DNA of 64,000 nt from Rhynchopus sp. YZ270_cl-10 (Eukaryota > Euglenozoa > Diplonemea > Diplonemida > Diplonemidae). A program made the position numbers and the translations under genes. This document shows, piece by piece, positions 53,361 to 63,635 of this stretch. The stretch lies in the NCBI GenBank assembly GCA_964035575.1, contig OZ037842.1, forward strand, positions 868,001 through 932,000, read 5' to 3'. The first letter of the stretch is position 1. Each line of letters starts with the position of its first letter. The notes under the pieces were generated by a model. The model did no database searches. It had not been told where the DNA came from and saw nothing but the letters and a program-made list of their open reading frames with translations.

Positions 53361-53727
53361 CTAATGCTAACTTTGGGGGAGGGGGGGGAAAAGCGAACCG
53401 ACGGAAAAAAAAAAAAAAAACGAAAAAAAAAATTTCCCTCCGGGAAGGGGTCCAGGGTTTTCGCTTATCTTCATGAAAAAATTTTTTCCCCAAAATCGTG
53501 AAGATATGTCCAAAAAGGGGTCAAAAAATTTTGTTTCGCGCTCCGCGCGAAAAGGTCCGTTCATTTCGCGTAAACACGTGATGACGTGGGATGGTAACGT
53601 ACATCAAGAACCAAACCAACCCTTTTCTCACGTTTTTCCACGTCAAGCCCTCGCATTAGGTTCTCTCTAGTGAACGAAACCTTCCCTCAGGACAAAAAAA
53701 AACGGCGGTTGATATCAAAACTTTCTG
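53361..53727. other. A/T-tract island with GC mini-hairpin
   Basis: An/Tn junctions occur at about 53420 and 53475. Positions 53534-53552 form a perfect hairpin with eight-base arms TTTCGCGC and GCGCGAAA around TCC (GGA on the other strand). No gene is seen. Confidence 0.5.
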
Positions 53728-53855
53728 GCGAAGCCACGGTACGCAACATTTCAAAATTTGTGACCTAAAACCGAACATTTTTACAGCCAAACTATGGTAG
53801 AGGTCTGTGGGCTGCCAGTTTTTGAGCCGCAGGCGCACGGTAGGCTACTTTTTTA
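53728..53855 (+). repeat. composite ~128-bp repeat, copy C
   Basis: In plus orientation it starts GGCGAAGCCACGGTACGCAA, continues CATTTCAAAAT and TTTTTACAGCCAAACTATGG, and ends GCCGCAGGCGCACGGTAGGC then TACTTTTTT. It is inverted relative to copies A and B. Its end overlaps the stop codon of the acidic exon. Confidence 0.75.
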
Positions 53856-54087
53856 ATGCCGGCAAGGGGGGTGCATCATTGAGTCCCTGAAACAAGTCTC
53901 CATCGTCACCGCCACCGCCATCGCAATCGCCATCTTCGCTTTCCTCTTTAACATCAACAGATGCAACACTGCTCTCTGTATCTTCAGAGATCAGAACTTC
54001 TCCAACACTCGATGTCTCGTCGACTGACAGACCCTCCTCCTCCTCGAACCCAGTGGTGGGGGCCGCAGTATGCACTGCTGTGTCCTT
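53845..54087 (-). CDS. acidic C-terminal exon, gene otherwise undefined
   Basis: An open stretch of 80 codons starts after a possible acceptor (GGAGATTAAAAG) and reads KDTAVHTAAPTTGFEEEEGL, continuing with an Asp/Glu/Ser-rich region (TESSVASVDVKEESEDGD) and GGGGDDGDLFQGLNDAPPLP. It stops at ALKK plus TAG. The TTAAAAAAGTAG that ends the frame belongs to composite repeat copy C. Upstream exons are not identifiable; the region to 54900 is AT-rich. Function unknown. Confidence 0.4.
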   Translation of the reverse strand, partial: KDTAVHTAAPTTGFEEEEGLSVDETSSVGEVLISEDTESSVASVDVKEESEDGDCDGGGGDDGDLFQGLNDAPPLPALKK

Positions 54088-55633
54088 CTTTTAATCTCCT
54101 TTCCTCCTGAAGATGCGGGCGCAGGTGCCCACATCTCCAGGACCAAGGTACCCACGGCATACCACAGGCAGAGAACCCCCCATCCCAAAAAACCCCCATT
54201 TTTAAAGGTGAACCGACGAACCAACGGATAAATAAAAAAAATAATAAATAAAAGTGAACCGACGAACCAACGGTTAGCATTAGGCCTGTACACAGCATCC
54301 CAAAACAAGAAAAGAAAAAAAAAGAAGAAAAATTCATGTCTCAAGAGAACAAAGGGTCGAGCCCGCTGTATCCCCAACAGGGTATTGACGGAAACGGAGA
54401 AAACCCAAAGAAAAGTTGAACAATAAACACGCACACTCCACAGGGAGGACACACACTCACAAGAGTAGAGAGTGTGTGTGTATTTTCACCTCGAAAACTT
54501 ATCTCTAAACTTTGAAGAGGGGAAGAGGCAATTTGTAACACGAAAAGAAACTGTTCAAAGAACAAATGGTTAAAAAGAACGCAATAAATGCAAAATATCT
54601 GCAAGCTCTAATGAGACATTTCTGCAGTGACATGAGAGGGGTAGTTAAGGGGAGGCAATGAAATACCACTACTCTCGAAGCGACGATGAGTGGGGGTCCC
54701 ATACGAACTGAAACTTCTGCAAGAACAAACCCTACGCACTGATATTGCACATTTGGGGACAATGACACAACAGAAGAGAACGTTGCGTGCAACTGTAAAT
54801 TGAGTAAGTGGAGTCTGCACAGGAGGCGCGTTTCCAACAAAAGTGTTAGACAGGACAGAAGGTCTCATTGGTAACAGCACAAGATATGGGTGGATGCATC
54901 ACGAATATGATGAATGTTTCCAACGCAATCCAATGCTGTTTACTTCTGCTACAAATCACCGTCCAAAGTTTACCCCAGCAAGACACTTCACGTTCACTAT
55001 TGGGTGCTGTCAAGGTACTGAATGATGACACCTAGTTAAAAACAAAGTTAAGTTGACAACATATATAACACCTCTGTGCATTCAGGCACATCCATAATTT
55101 TTCAGAGGGAAAAAAATACCCCCACGTCTCATGCAATTGTTGAAGAGAAAAAAAGTACCGACTACTGCGTTTGCGATATCATAAATATCTAAATAAGCGT
55201 CTAAAGCTCCATTCAATTAGCCCATCCATTTTGGAAAACCTTTCACCTTTAAACTTTAGTTCCCGAAAATGAGAAACTAGCTGAATATTGCTCTAAAAAC
55301 TTTGTAATATGTGTGTGTGTGTAAAAGCAAATTTGTAAATTTATTATCTCTCGCACTACAAGTCCCTGTAATATTGGCAATTTCTTGGATATGGTATAAA
55401 AGAGCACCATCCCACGAGACTCTAAAACAGTACCTGATCCCTGAGAGTAAACGAATGAACAATATCTGTGTAAAAACGGAAGGGGGGTGAGGGCTTTTTT
55501 CCAAGAAGAACCCCAACCACCCCCACAATTGAAGAAAAAAAACATCCCCTCCCCTCCCATTCCCCCCCTCGGCCCCATCCCTCACAATTTCCTCACACCT
55601 CCGAACGTATAGTGCCCTGCTTTGCTCATGATT
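54088..55633. other. spacer, no gene supported
   Basis: A repeat of GTGAACCGACGAACCAACGG occurs twice at about 54209-54275. Minus-strand frames around 54608-54880 lack family resemblance. The upstream exons of the acidic C-terminal exon may hide here. Confidence 0.35.
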
Positions 55634-56611
55634 TTAGGGGGAAGGTGATGTGGGCATAGTCTGGGAAAGCGCAAGCATGTCTTGGTGTGGTGTCATCAAG
55701 TCCGGATCTGGGTCCCCGTGCGGAAGAATGGAGTGGGGGCTCTGCCATAGCCCGTCTTCCATCTCTCCGATGTCCTCTGGCACGCTGTCCGCTCCATCTG
55801 GGATAAGCGTTTCCATTACAAGACTGCAAGTACTCGTATTGCTGGAGGAATCAGACGAATCAGACGAAGCTGACGTTGGCTCAGAAGACGGTGTGTACAT
55901 GCACGCATGACCTTTATACCGCACCCGTTTGTCAGGGTCATCTAGGTAGAACTCCTGGCTGAAGCGCCGTATGTAAGGTGAGCGTTTCGTCGCTCGGAAG
56001 TTGAGAAGCGGTATCCTCACGCTGCTTGGGCTAGCTATCTCCTCCTCCGGAAGACACCCTGTGCGGCATGAGTCCACAAGCGAGGGACAAAGGCTGCTTT
56101 CAGTATCAACGTCGTCGTACGTCATGAACGCACGCTTCATGCCTGATGGAACGTCACGTGCCTGCAACGGAGATGCTGCCGTGGGTGAGCGGCTTGCTGT
56201 GTCAAAAAGAATTGACTCGCTGGGTTGCTCAGAGGCCGCGTCTGTTGTGGCGTCTTCCTTTGTTTCGAGGCGGGAGCAGAGTGGAGCATGCTCCTCCTCG
56301 GATCCGCCGAAGGGGTAAGACTTTGTGCTGCGCCGTTCATGTTCGTGTTCGTGTTCATGTTCGTGTTCGTTTTGTTCTGGCTGCTCTGGATCGCCTTTGT
56401 AGGGTGGGCGATAGATAGGTGGTTGGGAACCTTTGGGCGGGCGCTTCCCACAACCAGTACAGCCACAGGACATAGGCGCTCGACGCTGCTGGGGTGCTTT
56501 TGAATCCGAATCAGCATCTGACGGCTCCTTTTTGCGGAGATCTGGCGGACGCGCGCTCTTTGGCGCCTGACGTTCCCCACATGAACAGGCGCAACTAGAG
56601 CAAGCCCCCAT
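55634..56611 (-). CDS. probable N-myristoylated/palmitoylated protein, hypothetical
   Basis: A frame of about 325 residues runs from the ATG at 56611. That start gives MGACSSCACSCGERQAPKS: Gly2 and Ser6 suit N-myristoyl transferase, and four nearby cysteines could be palmitoylated, so attachment to a membrane is inferred. An upstream in-frame ATG at 56641 would mask this. A second Cys cluster (SCGCTGCGKRPPKG) follows, then an alternating HE repeat (about 90-102), acidic and Ser-rich regions, and a moderately conserved-looking basic patch (RIPLLNFRATKRSPYIRRFS). No enzymatic domain is recognised. The Ser-rich tail offers many phosphorylation sites. Confidence 0.65.
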   Translation of the reverse strand: MGACSSCACSCGERQAPKSARPPDLRKKEPSDADSDSKAPQQRRAPMSCGCTGCGKRPPKGSQPPIYRPPYKGDPEQPEQNEHEHEHEHEHERRSTKSYPFGGSEEEHAPLCSRLETKEDATTDAASEQPSESILFDTASRSPTAASPLQARDVPSGMKRAFMTYDDVDTESSLCPSLVDSCRTGCLPEEEIASPSSVRIPLLNFRATKRSPYIRRFSQEFYLDDPDKRVRYKGHACMYTPSSEPTSASSDSSDSSSNTSTCSLVMETLIPDGADSVPEDIGEMEDGLWQSPHSILPHGDPDPDLMTPHQDMLALSQTMPTSPSP

Positions 56612-56810
56612 GTTAGGGTGCTTGTGTCTTGGCAAGCACAATGCTTACGTTCCTTGTTAATTTGTGTTGGGGTGGTGCCGCGGGGGTAGGTTTGTGGGGG
56701 GAAGGACCTTGCAAAATAAGACTATACTTTCTGACTTGGATACCGGGAACTGGATCATGCGCAAGGCAATTCCGTTCCGTCTAACCCCACACCCCAATCC
56801 CCATTAGATC

Positions 56811-59800
56811 TTACATGCGAAGTGCTTTGCAGAGAAGCGAGAACTCCTCGTAGAGCTTCCTGAAGTCTTCGCTTGCCTGCCGCAATGCGACGTTGCCTGT
56901 CCCGATGTTGATCATGAGACAGCGGTTGAAGGACTCCTCAAGACGTGCCTTGTATGGGTGCTCGACGACAATCTGTGTTGGTGATTTCAATACACAATAA
57001 AACGGCAATTCACCCCAAAGCCCATTCGAAGAAAAAAATTCAAAGTGAACGGTGTGGGAAATAAACCTTATGTAGAGGAGGAGTGCAAAAAAAAGGTATT
57101 CATGCAGTATAGTATTCATCTGTGGTTAGTCTGCATATTCCGGAAATAGGAACAGGAAGGACAAATATGAAAGATAATAAGATAATATTGTAACTACAGG
57201 ATGGATCTTGTCCATGAAAGAGAGAAAAGATCGGGTATTTTGTTTGTGCGCTCAAAGCCGGAAAACAAAAAGATGAAAAAATTGTGTTAAACTGAAGTAC
57301 GGTTGTTGTGGTTAATTGAGTACTCAAAGTAACCAAGCAAGCTTCTGTCTTTTTTTTTCAATCCGTTTTGTTTGCCCTGCAACACTGCCTCCAATCTTTT
57401 TAGAATTGACAACAAGGTTGTTTTATCAAAAAAATGTCTTGCACATACTGTGGTGCACATTGCGGCGACCTTCTCGACACCGTACAGCATTGTGAGTGAG
57501 AACACAGCCCTGCTCATTGGCTGCAACACCGACGACGGCAGACGCTCCACCAACGTGGCACGAATGATATGGTCAAGAAACGGGGGTAGTGCTTGCTGGA
57601 TGACCGGCACGTTCCCAGCCTGATTTGCTATCCTGCAGTAGTTTGCCAAAGCTGCAATGGAGCGGTACCTGTGATAGAGAAAATACAAAGTGAAAAACTG
57701 CTAACACTGCCCCACCAACAGGGCAAACTGACGCAGAGGAAGCATCACTCATGGCTCAGAGGAAAGGGCGTTGTCAGACCCTCATGAAGCCGTCGTGGGG
57801 ATAGCGGGGTGTACTACGTTTTTGCGAAAACAAATAGAGAAAGCTCGGGAAGTATTCACACTTCCCCAAGGAAACGCCTTTCAGGATATGACAGTTAAAT
57901 GAAATAAAGAAAACACTTTTTAGCTTATCGCATCGCGAAAGGCATATGAATTTTCAAGTTGAACTACAAACAGTTTGAAATACAAAGCCTCTCGTGACAG
58001 TGTACCCAAAAAAAGAGAATCATATTAATATCCATACCCTGCGCGCAGAATATTCGGTTGCGGGCTGCTGACAGCAAACTGGAGCGCCATGGCAAGTTGT
58101 TCGCATAGCTGCGGCGGAACCATCTGCAGTTTGTCGCAATACAGAGTGAAGCAGTCGTCGAGAAGCCCGAAGCACGTGTTTGCCAAGGTAATGTTCCCAA
58201 GGAAGACAGGGTTGATCAACGCAATCACATGATGCACACCCAAGAAGACCAGGTCCCCTGTATCTGCCCTGCGCCCTTCCTCCCCTGAGTGTTCGAGCAT
58301 GTCCCACTCCACAACGTGTCGGAGCAGCAACATTATGCTCACCAGCGTCGCCTCCATATCCTCGTTGTCAGAGGCCTGCTGCAACCTTCCTTTGTATTCA
58401 CGCCCTGAGTTGCTCTCGCAGTAGATTTGCGTGAGACGCGTGCAGCACTCAAGTACAGTGTGCATCTGCCTCTCATCTAGGAAAGCATTCTGTGCTCTCA
58501 CCAAGTCATCCATCAACTCCACAAGAACTGTCATGACACTTGTCCTTCCACGGTAGAACTGCGCAACCTGCACCATCAAAGGGAACAGATCTTTCACCCA
58601 TTCAAACACTGCTGTCTGCCGACTGTGTGCATGCACACTCGAACAACCCACCCCACGTACCCGCGTCAGGGCAATAACCAGAGTCCGTGCGTGCTGGTTG
58701 TCATGGCCCGCACCCTGCGAGTTGTTGAGGCAGCTCTGCACTTCCTGCTCGATGGAGGGAAGTAGCTGGACAAAGGAGTCCTTCCCGCTACCCAGACAAA
58801 GTATCTCCATCAACTTGCATCGGTCCTCCAGGGAGAGAGCACTCAAACGTGAACCATGCGCAGCTTCGCTCTGTGCCAACGCTCCCCACTTTGGAGTGCT
58901 CGTCAGCCACTCTTGTACGTCCGACTTGGCTGCCACCGCAAGAAGAAGACTCAGAGCTGCCCTTGTGATGTCGCTGTCCGAGGGGAATGAACAGAGCGCT
59001 TCGTGTGCAAGCCCGACAAACATATCCACAGAAGCCCTTCCAGAGTCAAAGGCATTTATGATTACTTCGGGAACGTCGCAATTGGCATCTGGGTCAGGGC
59101 AAATGTACGTTGAGGCCCACCTCGCTAAAGCCTTCAAGAGAGTTGCCAACGTGAGGGGACTGACGCAGTGTGGGTGTGACTGCACCATGGACAGCATGCC
59201 TTCGCAAAGAAGGCCCAGCATCTTCGCTGCCACTAGCACACCGCATGTTGCTTCAGGAAATTGCACATCCTCATACGCTCGTATAGAGTCGACGATGACA
59301 AGTGGAATGCCTGGCACTTCCGACTCGGCTGGGTCTGTGACCAATTCGGTGATGACGTTCACAGCAACCATTAAAGAGTCGTGGAAGTTGTCAGGCACAC
59401 TGCCCGTTTGGATCTGATCCGTTAACTTTTGTAAATGCTGTATCAACTGGGGTAGAGCTACTCCAGGCACCTGGCGTCCAAGAAGGGCGGCCAGTGACTG
59501 GGAACTCCCAGAATACTCTGTGTCATGGTGTTCGTCCACCACCTCTGTCGCAGGCGCCTTCATCTGCCCATTCAAAAAGGCCTCAAAAATGTGTTTGCAA
59601 GACTCCCGCAGAAGCTCTTTCTGAGGGTCGGTGCCAATGTAACCGCTGCTGTAGAACTGCATCTCGTCAAGCATGTCAACCACGTAGGTGACCCACACAA
59701 CAAGAAGAAACTCAGAGGATTCCACAATACATGTATCATCAGGGCGGTTGCTGTACTCCGTCACAAGCGCACAGGTGAAGCGCATAAGGTGCTGGGTCTT

Positions 59801-60859
59801 TTCTGCAAAGGTAGGCATCTTATACCAGTGACGCGAACACGTTCCCATGGTAATTTTATAAAACGCGCGGCAACAGCCAAGCAGGAGGTCGCCCTTTGAC
59901 TCCACGTAGCCGTCGATGGCGCGTTCTGCCAGCACAAACACTGCATCAAGCATGTACTCCATCCATCCGATCTGCTCCCTTTCCTCGATGAAGATGTTTC
60001 CTGTGAGGCTGCAAAAATGGCAGATAGCCTCCTGTATGTGGTGCTGCATGTCAGTTCCGACGTTGGAGTGCAGAGCCAAGAGGGCCGCAATGTTCGCAGG
60101 TTGCAGGAGCACATCATGCCACGCGGAACCTGGGCGTAGTGTCTCAGGGGGCGTTTCATCGTCAGGCTGTCGCCCCTCGAACTGCCACCGCAACACCCCT
60201 TCGGAGAGAAGACGCAACACTGGCTCAGCACTGCGTGCAGGAAGGCTGCCCAGACTCTGCAGCACAGACGGCTCCTCAAACAAGCAGGAGGACAAAGGAA
60301 GCAACGCGTTCTGGGCAAATGACCCCCGCAGCTTCTCATGAACATCCCACGCCTTCCCCAATGAGCCAGCCACCGTGGAGTCAAACTCCTCGATGAGGTG
60401 GCGCGCGAGCCCTGCACCAATGGCAACGTCGCTGCGCAACTGGTCCACAACGGGGGTGACAATTGTTTTAACAAACTCGGGGAGAGCTTGGTCATCACCC
60501 AAGGGCCATGCCAACTTGCACAGGACAGCGTACATGTGGTACACCTGTTCAAGCAACCTGCATGTTCGAAGCACCTCATGCCGCTCCTTTACAAACAGGG
60601 TTGTGAACGAGAGAAGTTCGAATTGCACCTGAGCGGTGAAGGTGCTCCAGTCGCGAATTGCAATCTTTTTCAGGACATCTGTGCTGAAGTACACAATATG
60701 CGGGCACGTCGTCTTTTGGAGGAAGTCCGTTGTTACCTGCAGAAGAACACTGCTGTCCAACATTGAGAGCTTCTTCATTACCTCCTCCGCCGGCTCTGCC
60801 TGCCCTAACTGCATCAATCTGGCGGCCTCTTGCAACCAACTCGCCGCTTGCTCAGCCAT
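56811..60859 (-). CDS. exportin-4/7-like karyopherin (importin-beta superfamily)
   Basis: Exon 1 (60859-58038) encodes 940 residues of helical repeats. Exon 2 starts at 57668 and exon 3 is 56972-56811. The first two join in phase (donor GTATGG, acceptor TCTATCACAG). An exon 2 end at 57386 keeps phase with exon 3 but needs a weak GTGTTG donor; the frame stays open to 57287. Total is about 1,088 residues, the exportin-4/7 size. The N-terminus (FSTDVLKKIAIRDWSTFTAQ) resembles the Ran-binding importin-beta-like N domain. A later segment (FEWVKDLFPLMVQVAQFYRG; TVLVELMDDLV) and the C-terminal tail (RQASEDFRKLYEEFSLLCKA) resemble exportin-4/7. It should carry proteins out of the nucleus with Ran-GTP. 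Intron 1 holds a family D hairpin. Confidence 0.8.
57230..57436 (-). repeat. segment shared with intron 3 of the YME1-like gene
   Basis: Covers the 3' end of exportin exon 2 (encoding about 15-20 residues of FDKTTLLSILKRLEAVLQGK) and the start of its second intron. The counterpart is 21575-21757. This copy has an extra 24 bp ending in GGTTGTTGTGGTTAATTGAG. Confidence 0.8.
57977..58006 (-). repeat. hairpin repeat, family D, inside an intron
   Basis: GAAATACAAAGCCTCTCGTG precedes ACAGTGTACCC. TACA and TGTA arms surround the shared CCTCTCGTG core. It sits about 30 bases into exportin intron 1. Confidence 0.65.
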
Positions 60860-61007
60860 ATTTACTATCTACCAGTGTTTATTACCCTGGCCTGAAAGAG
60901 GTGTGGTGTGTTATTGAGGGGAGGGGAGCGGGGAATCAATTAAAAAGCGACCAGGGGAGAGGTGGGTTATCTATCTAATGAGAACGGGATACGGGAGGTG
61001 GGGAATA

Positions 61008-63635
61008 CTATGGCGGGAGTAACTCAAATGAACACCCAGCTGTTGTAACCTCGAATGCAGGCTGCAGCGGCCGGCTTGTGTCAACACCCACAAACGCAAC
61101 ACCGAGGTCTCGCCCGTTGTGAGCATACGTAACAGTACCACGTGTGGTATCCAGAACAATTGTGATGATGTCATCATCTTCGTCCATAGGTTCAGGCCAG
61201 TACGATCTTCCTGAGTAACGCAGGGCTGATGACCACAGTGTTCCTGTTGTCACGTTCAGGAAGTAGCCGCGTGGGTACTGCACAGAATTGCAGTATCCTG
61301 TTACCGGCATTGCCCCATCGGCCACTCCTATCATCAGGTGGTCCGCATTGTTCAGAATACGCACACTCCAACTGTGCACACCAGACCCACCAGGCATCTG
61401 CGGAACACACAAAGCGCTTGAATCTGCCACATTTGTACGTCCATCAAGTTTCGTGAGGACACTCTGCTTCACATACAACCGCGGTGACACATTGTCAAAG
61501 GACTGCAGGGAGGGTGGTGTTACAAAGGAAGAATATTAAGGAAAATAAGGACAATATTATTATTAGAAAAATAGCATACAATAGCAACAGGGTTGGGCGG
61601 TGTGAACGCAGCGTTCGACGCTGACGCGGCAGCGTTGACCAAGCTGCTTGGGTTCGTAGAGGCAGATGTCAAAATCCGCACGCACGCCTCAAGACATGAG
61701 AATGTCGGCGTGGCTAACAGGTACATGCAGTTGGCACGTCCTCCGTCCGGAAGAGCGTATGCTGTTCCTTCACTCTTGACGATACTCGGGTGAACGTCAT
61801 TCAATTCTGTGAAAATCTGAGCAGCAGATCTGGTGTGCCGCTTCAGTTTCGATGTGAGGGATGCGGACACGCTGAGGCTGAGCTCACGTGCATGCGACAG
61901 AGCAGCATTTGCATCAGAAGCTGCGACGAGAACACCATAGAGCACCTTCATTGCCTTCTTTGCAGACTCCTGCTCCCACGCAATGCTCACTGCATGGCGT
62001 GGCGTGTCAGACAGCTCGGCCACGTAATCGTTGAAGTCCTTTACCCGCGACACAATCTTGGAGAAGAATTTTTCACCTTCGGACTCTCGCTGACCCCTAT
62101 CGTGTACGTCAAGGAAAGACTCCTCCTGCTGACGGCGCATTGCTTCATTCACACCATGATGATCCAGCAGGGCACGTAACTGGGAGAGATGCGTAAGGAT
62201 GGATGCTTGTAGTGGGTACACACCTTGTCAATTTCGGCACCGATCTGTTGGATCTTCGTTAACGAAGATTGCCTCTCGTGAGCCAGGGCAGTCGCCACCT
62301 CAGGGTTGGTGGACCGGAGGTTGGCATACGACTGCTTCTGGTCCACCTGCAGTCGTCGAGGTGTTTTGTGGCGTTTGTTTGTTGATAATTATGAGTCTGT
62401 ACTCCACATACCAAGTCTATGACCTGCTTCTCTTGGTCTTCTTGAGCCTTCAGCACCTGAAAATACCGGTGTGCGGACATGTGAAGTGCTGCTTGCGACA
62501 CTGACACACGCCGATCAACATCTGCACCATGCCGTTCCAACGTTTCAGCCGTCAACGACGTGAAGTCCCGCACAAACTGTGCTGTACTCTCTGCCAACCT
62601 CACTGTGGCAGCCGCACCCTCAGACTTTTCCTCAAACAATGCAGCCTCGTTAGCAACGAGACTTTCAAAGTGGTGCAACGCTGCTTCTACATGATTTGCC
62701 GTCGCTTTGTTGAGCCTGCATTGCTTTGCGGTGTTGCACATCTCCTTTGTAATGTTTGTGAAGTCGTTGTACTTCAGAAGGATTTCCTCCAGAGTTGTTT
62801 GCGCCTGCTTCCGGAGAGACTTCACTTGATCACTAAGTTCTTTCACAGCCTTAGCACTGTGTGCGTGCTCACCGAGTAGGCCGCACGGATCCCCTTCACA
62901 TAACTCCCTCATGACCTCTGCCGCCCGGTGTGCCACATCGGCGTACTTTGCTGACGATCTTGCAACCTCAGCATATTCCCCTGCTGACGCCTGGATCGCG
63001 TCGTTACGCACTGACAGCTCAACAACCTCTGCGCGGCTGTGCTCCGCTCCTGCAACCTTCTCAGCACCGCTTTTCAGTACTGCATGGTGGCCCACTGTAT
63101 CGACATACCCACTCTCGCTGTCGTCAACACTATCGGCGTCATCACTGTTGATGTTAGGCATTCGTCGCGAAGCTGCAGAGGCAGCATCAGATGCCGCAGT
63201 CAGTGCTGCCCGTACACGTGGCAGCTGCAGGGAACGAGGATGTACAAAGGGAAGCCCCTCGTAGGAGTGCAGTATTTCCACGAACTTCTCAACGGCCTGC
63301 ACCTGCTCGTTGTTCAGTGCGGTGTCTGCAGTCATCTGTGTAATGGCCCGTATGGAATGCAGAATGTCGTCATTCGGAGGGTACTCACGGCCCATTTCTG
63401 ATACGATCATGCTATCAGCACTTTCTGCAATGTAGGCCTTGCCAGCCAACTCCATCGCCTTCATCTTAACTTGTTCAAAGGCGCGAATGTTATCTTCCTC
63501 ATACTCACTTCCGTGCGATCCAGGAACGCGCTTCACACCTTCTAAAAAGCGATCCAGCTCACCTAACATGCCCACATGGAACTGGCGTAACGCCTGAATA
63601 TCAAAGAGAGCTGGCACATCCCCACCACTCGACAT
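61008..63635 (-). CDS. long helical protein with C-terminal SPRY domain
   Basis: Four exons, 63635-62412, 62346-62224, 62179-61580 and 61502-61008, all join in phase zero to give about 813 residues. Residues 1 to about 640 are mostly alpha-helical and Ala-rich with coiled-coil stretches (SDQVKSLRKQAQTTLEEILL; AEHSRAEVVELSVRNDAI). Residues about 650-813 form a SPRY/B30.2-type domain: HSWSVRILNNADHLMIGVAD, then YFLNVTTGTLWSSAL, DIITIVLDTTRGTVTYAHNG and DLGVAFVGV, the usual strand order. No RING or B-box is present, so it is not a classical TRIM. SPRY domains bind peptides or proteins. It is probably an adaptor. It lies 148 bp downstream of the exportin start on the same strand. Confidence 0.82.

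Noticed and set aside
54608-54880. Minus-strand 90-codon frame ending HVTAEMSH
   Set aside because: Composition is Cys/Val/Ser-rich without a recognisable pattern; it could be an upstream exon of the acidic gene but nothing ties them together.
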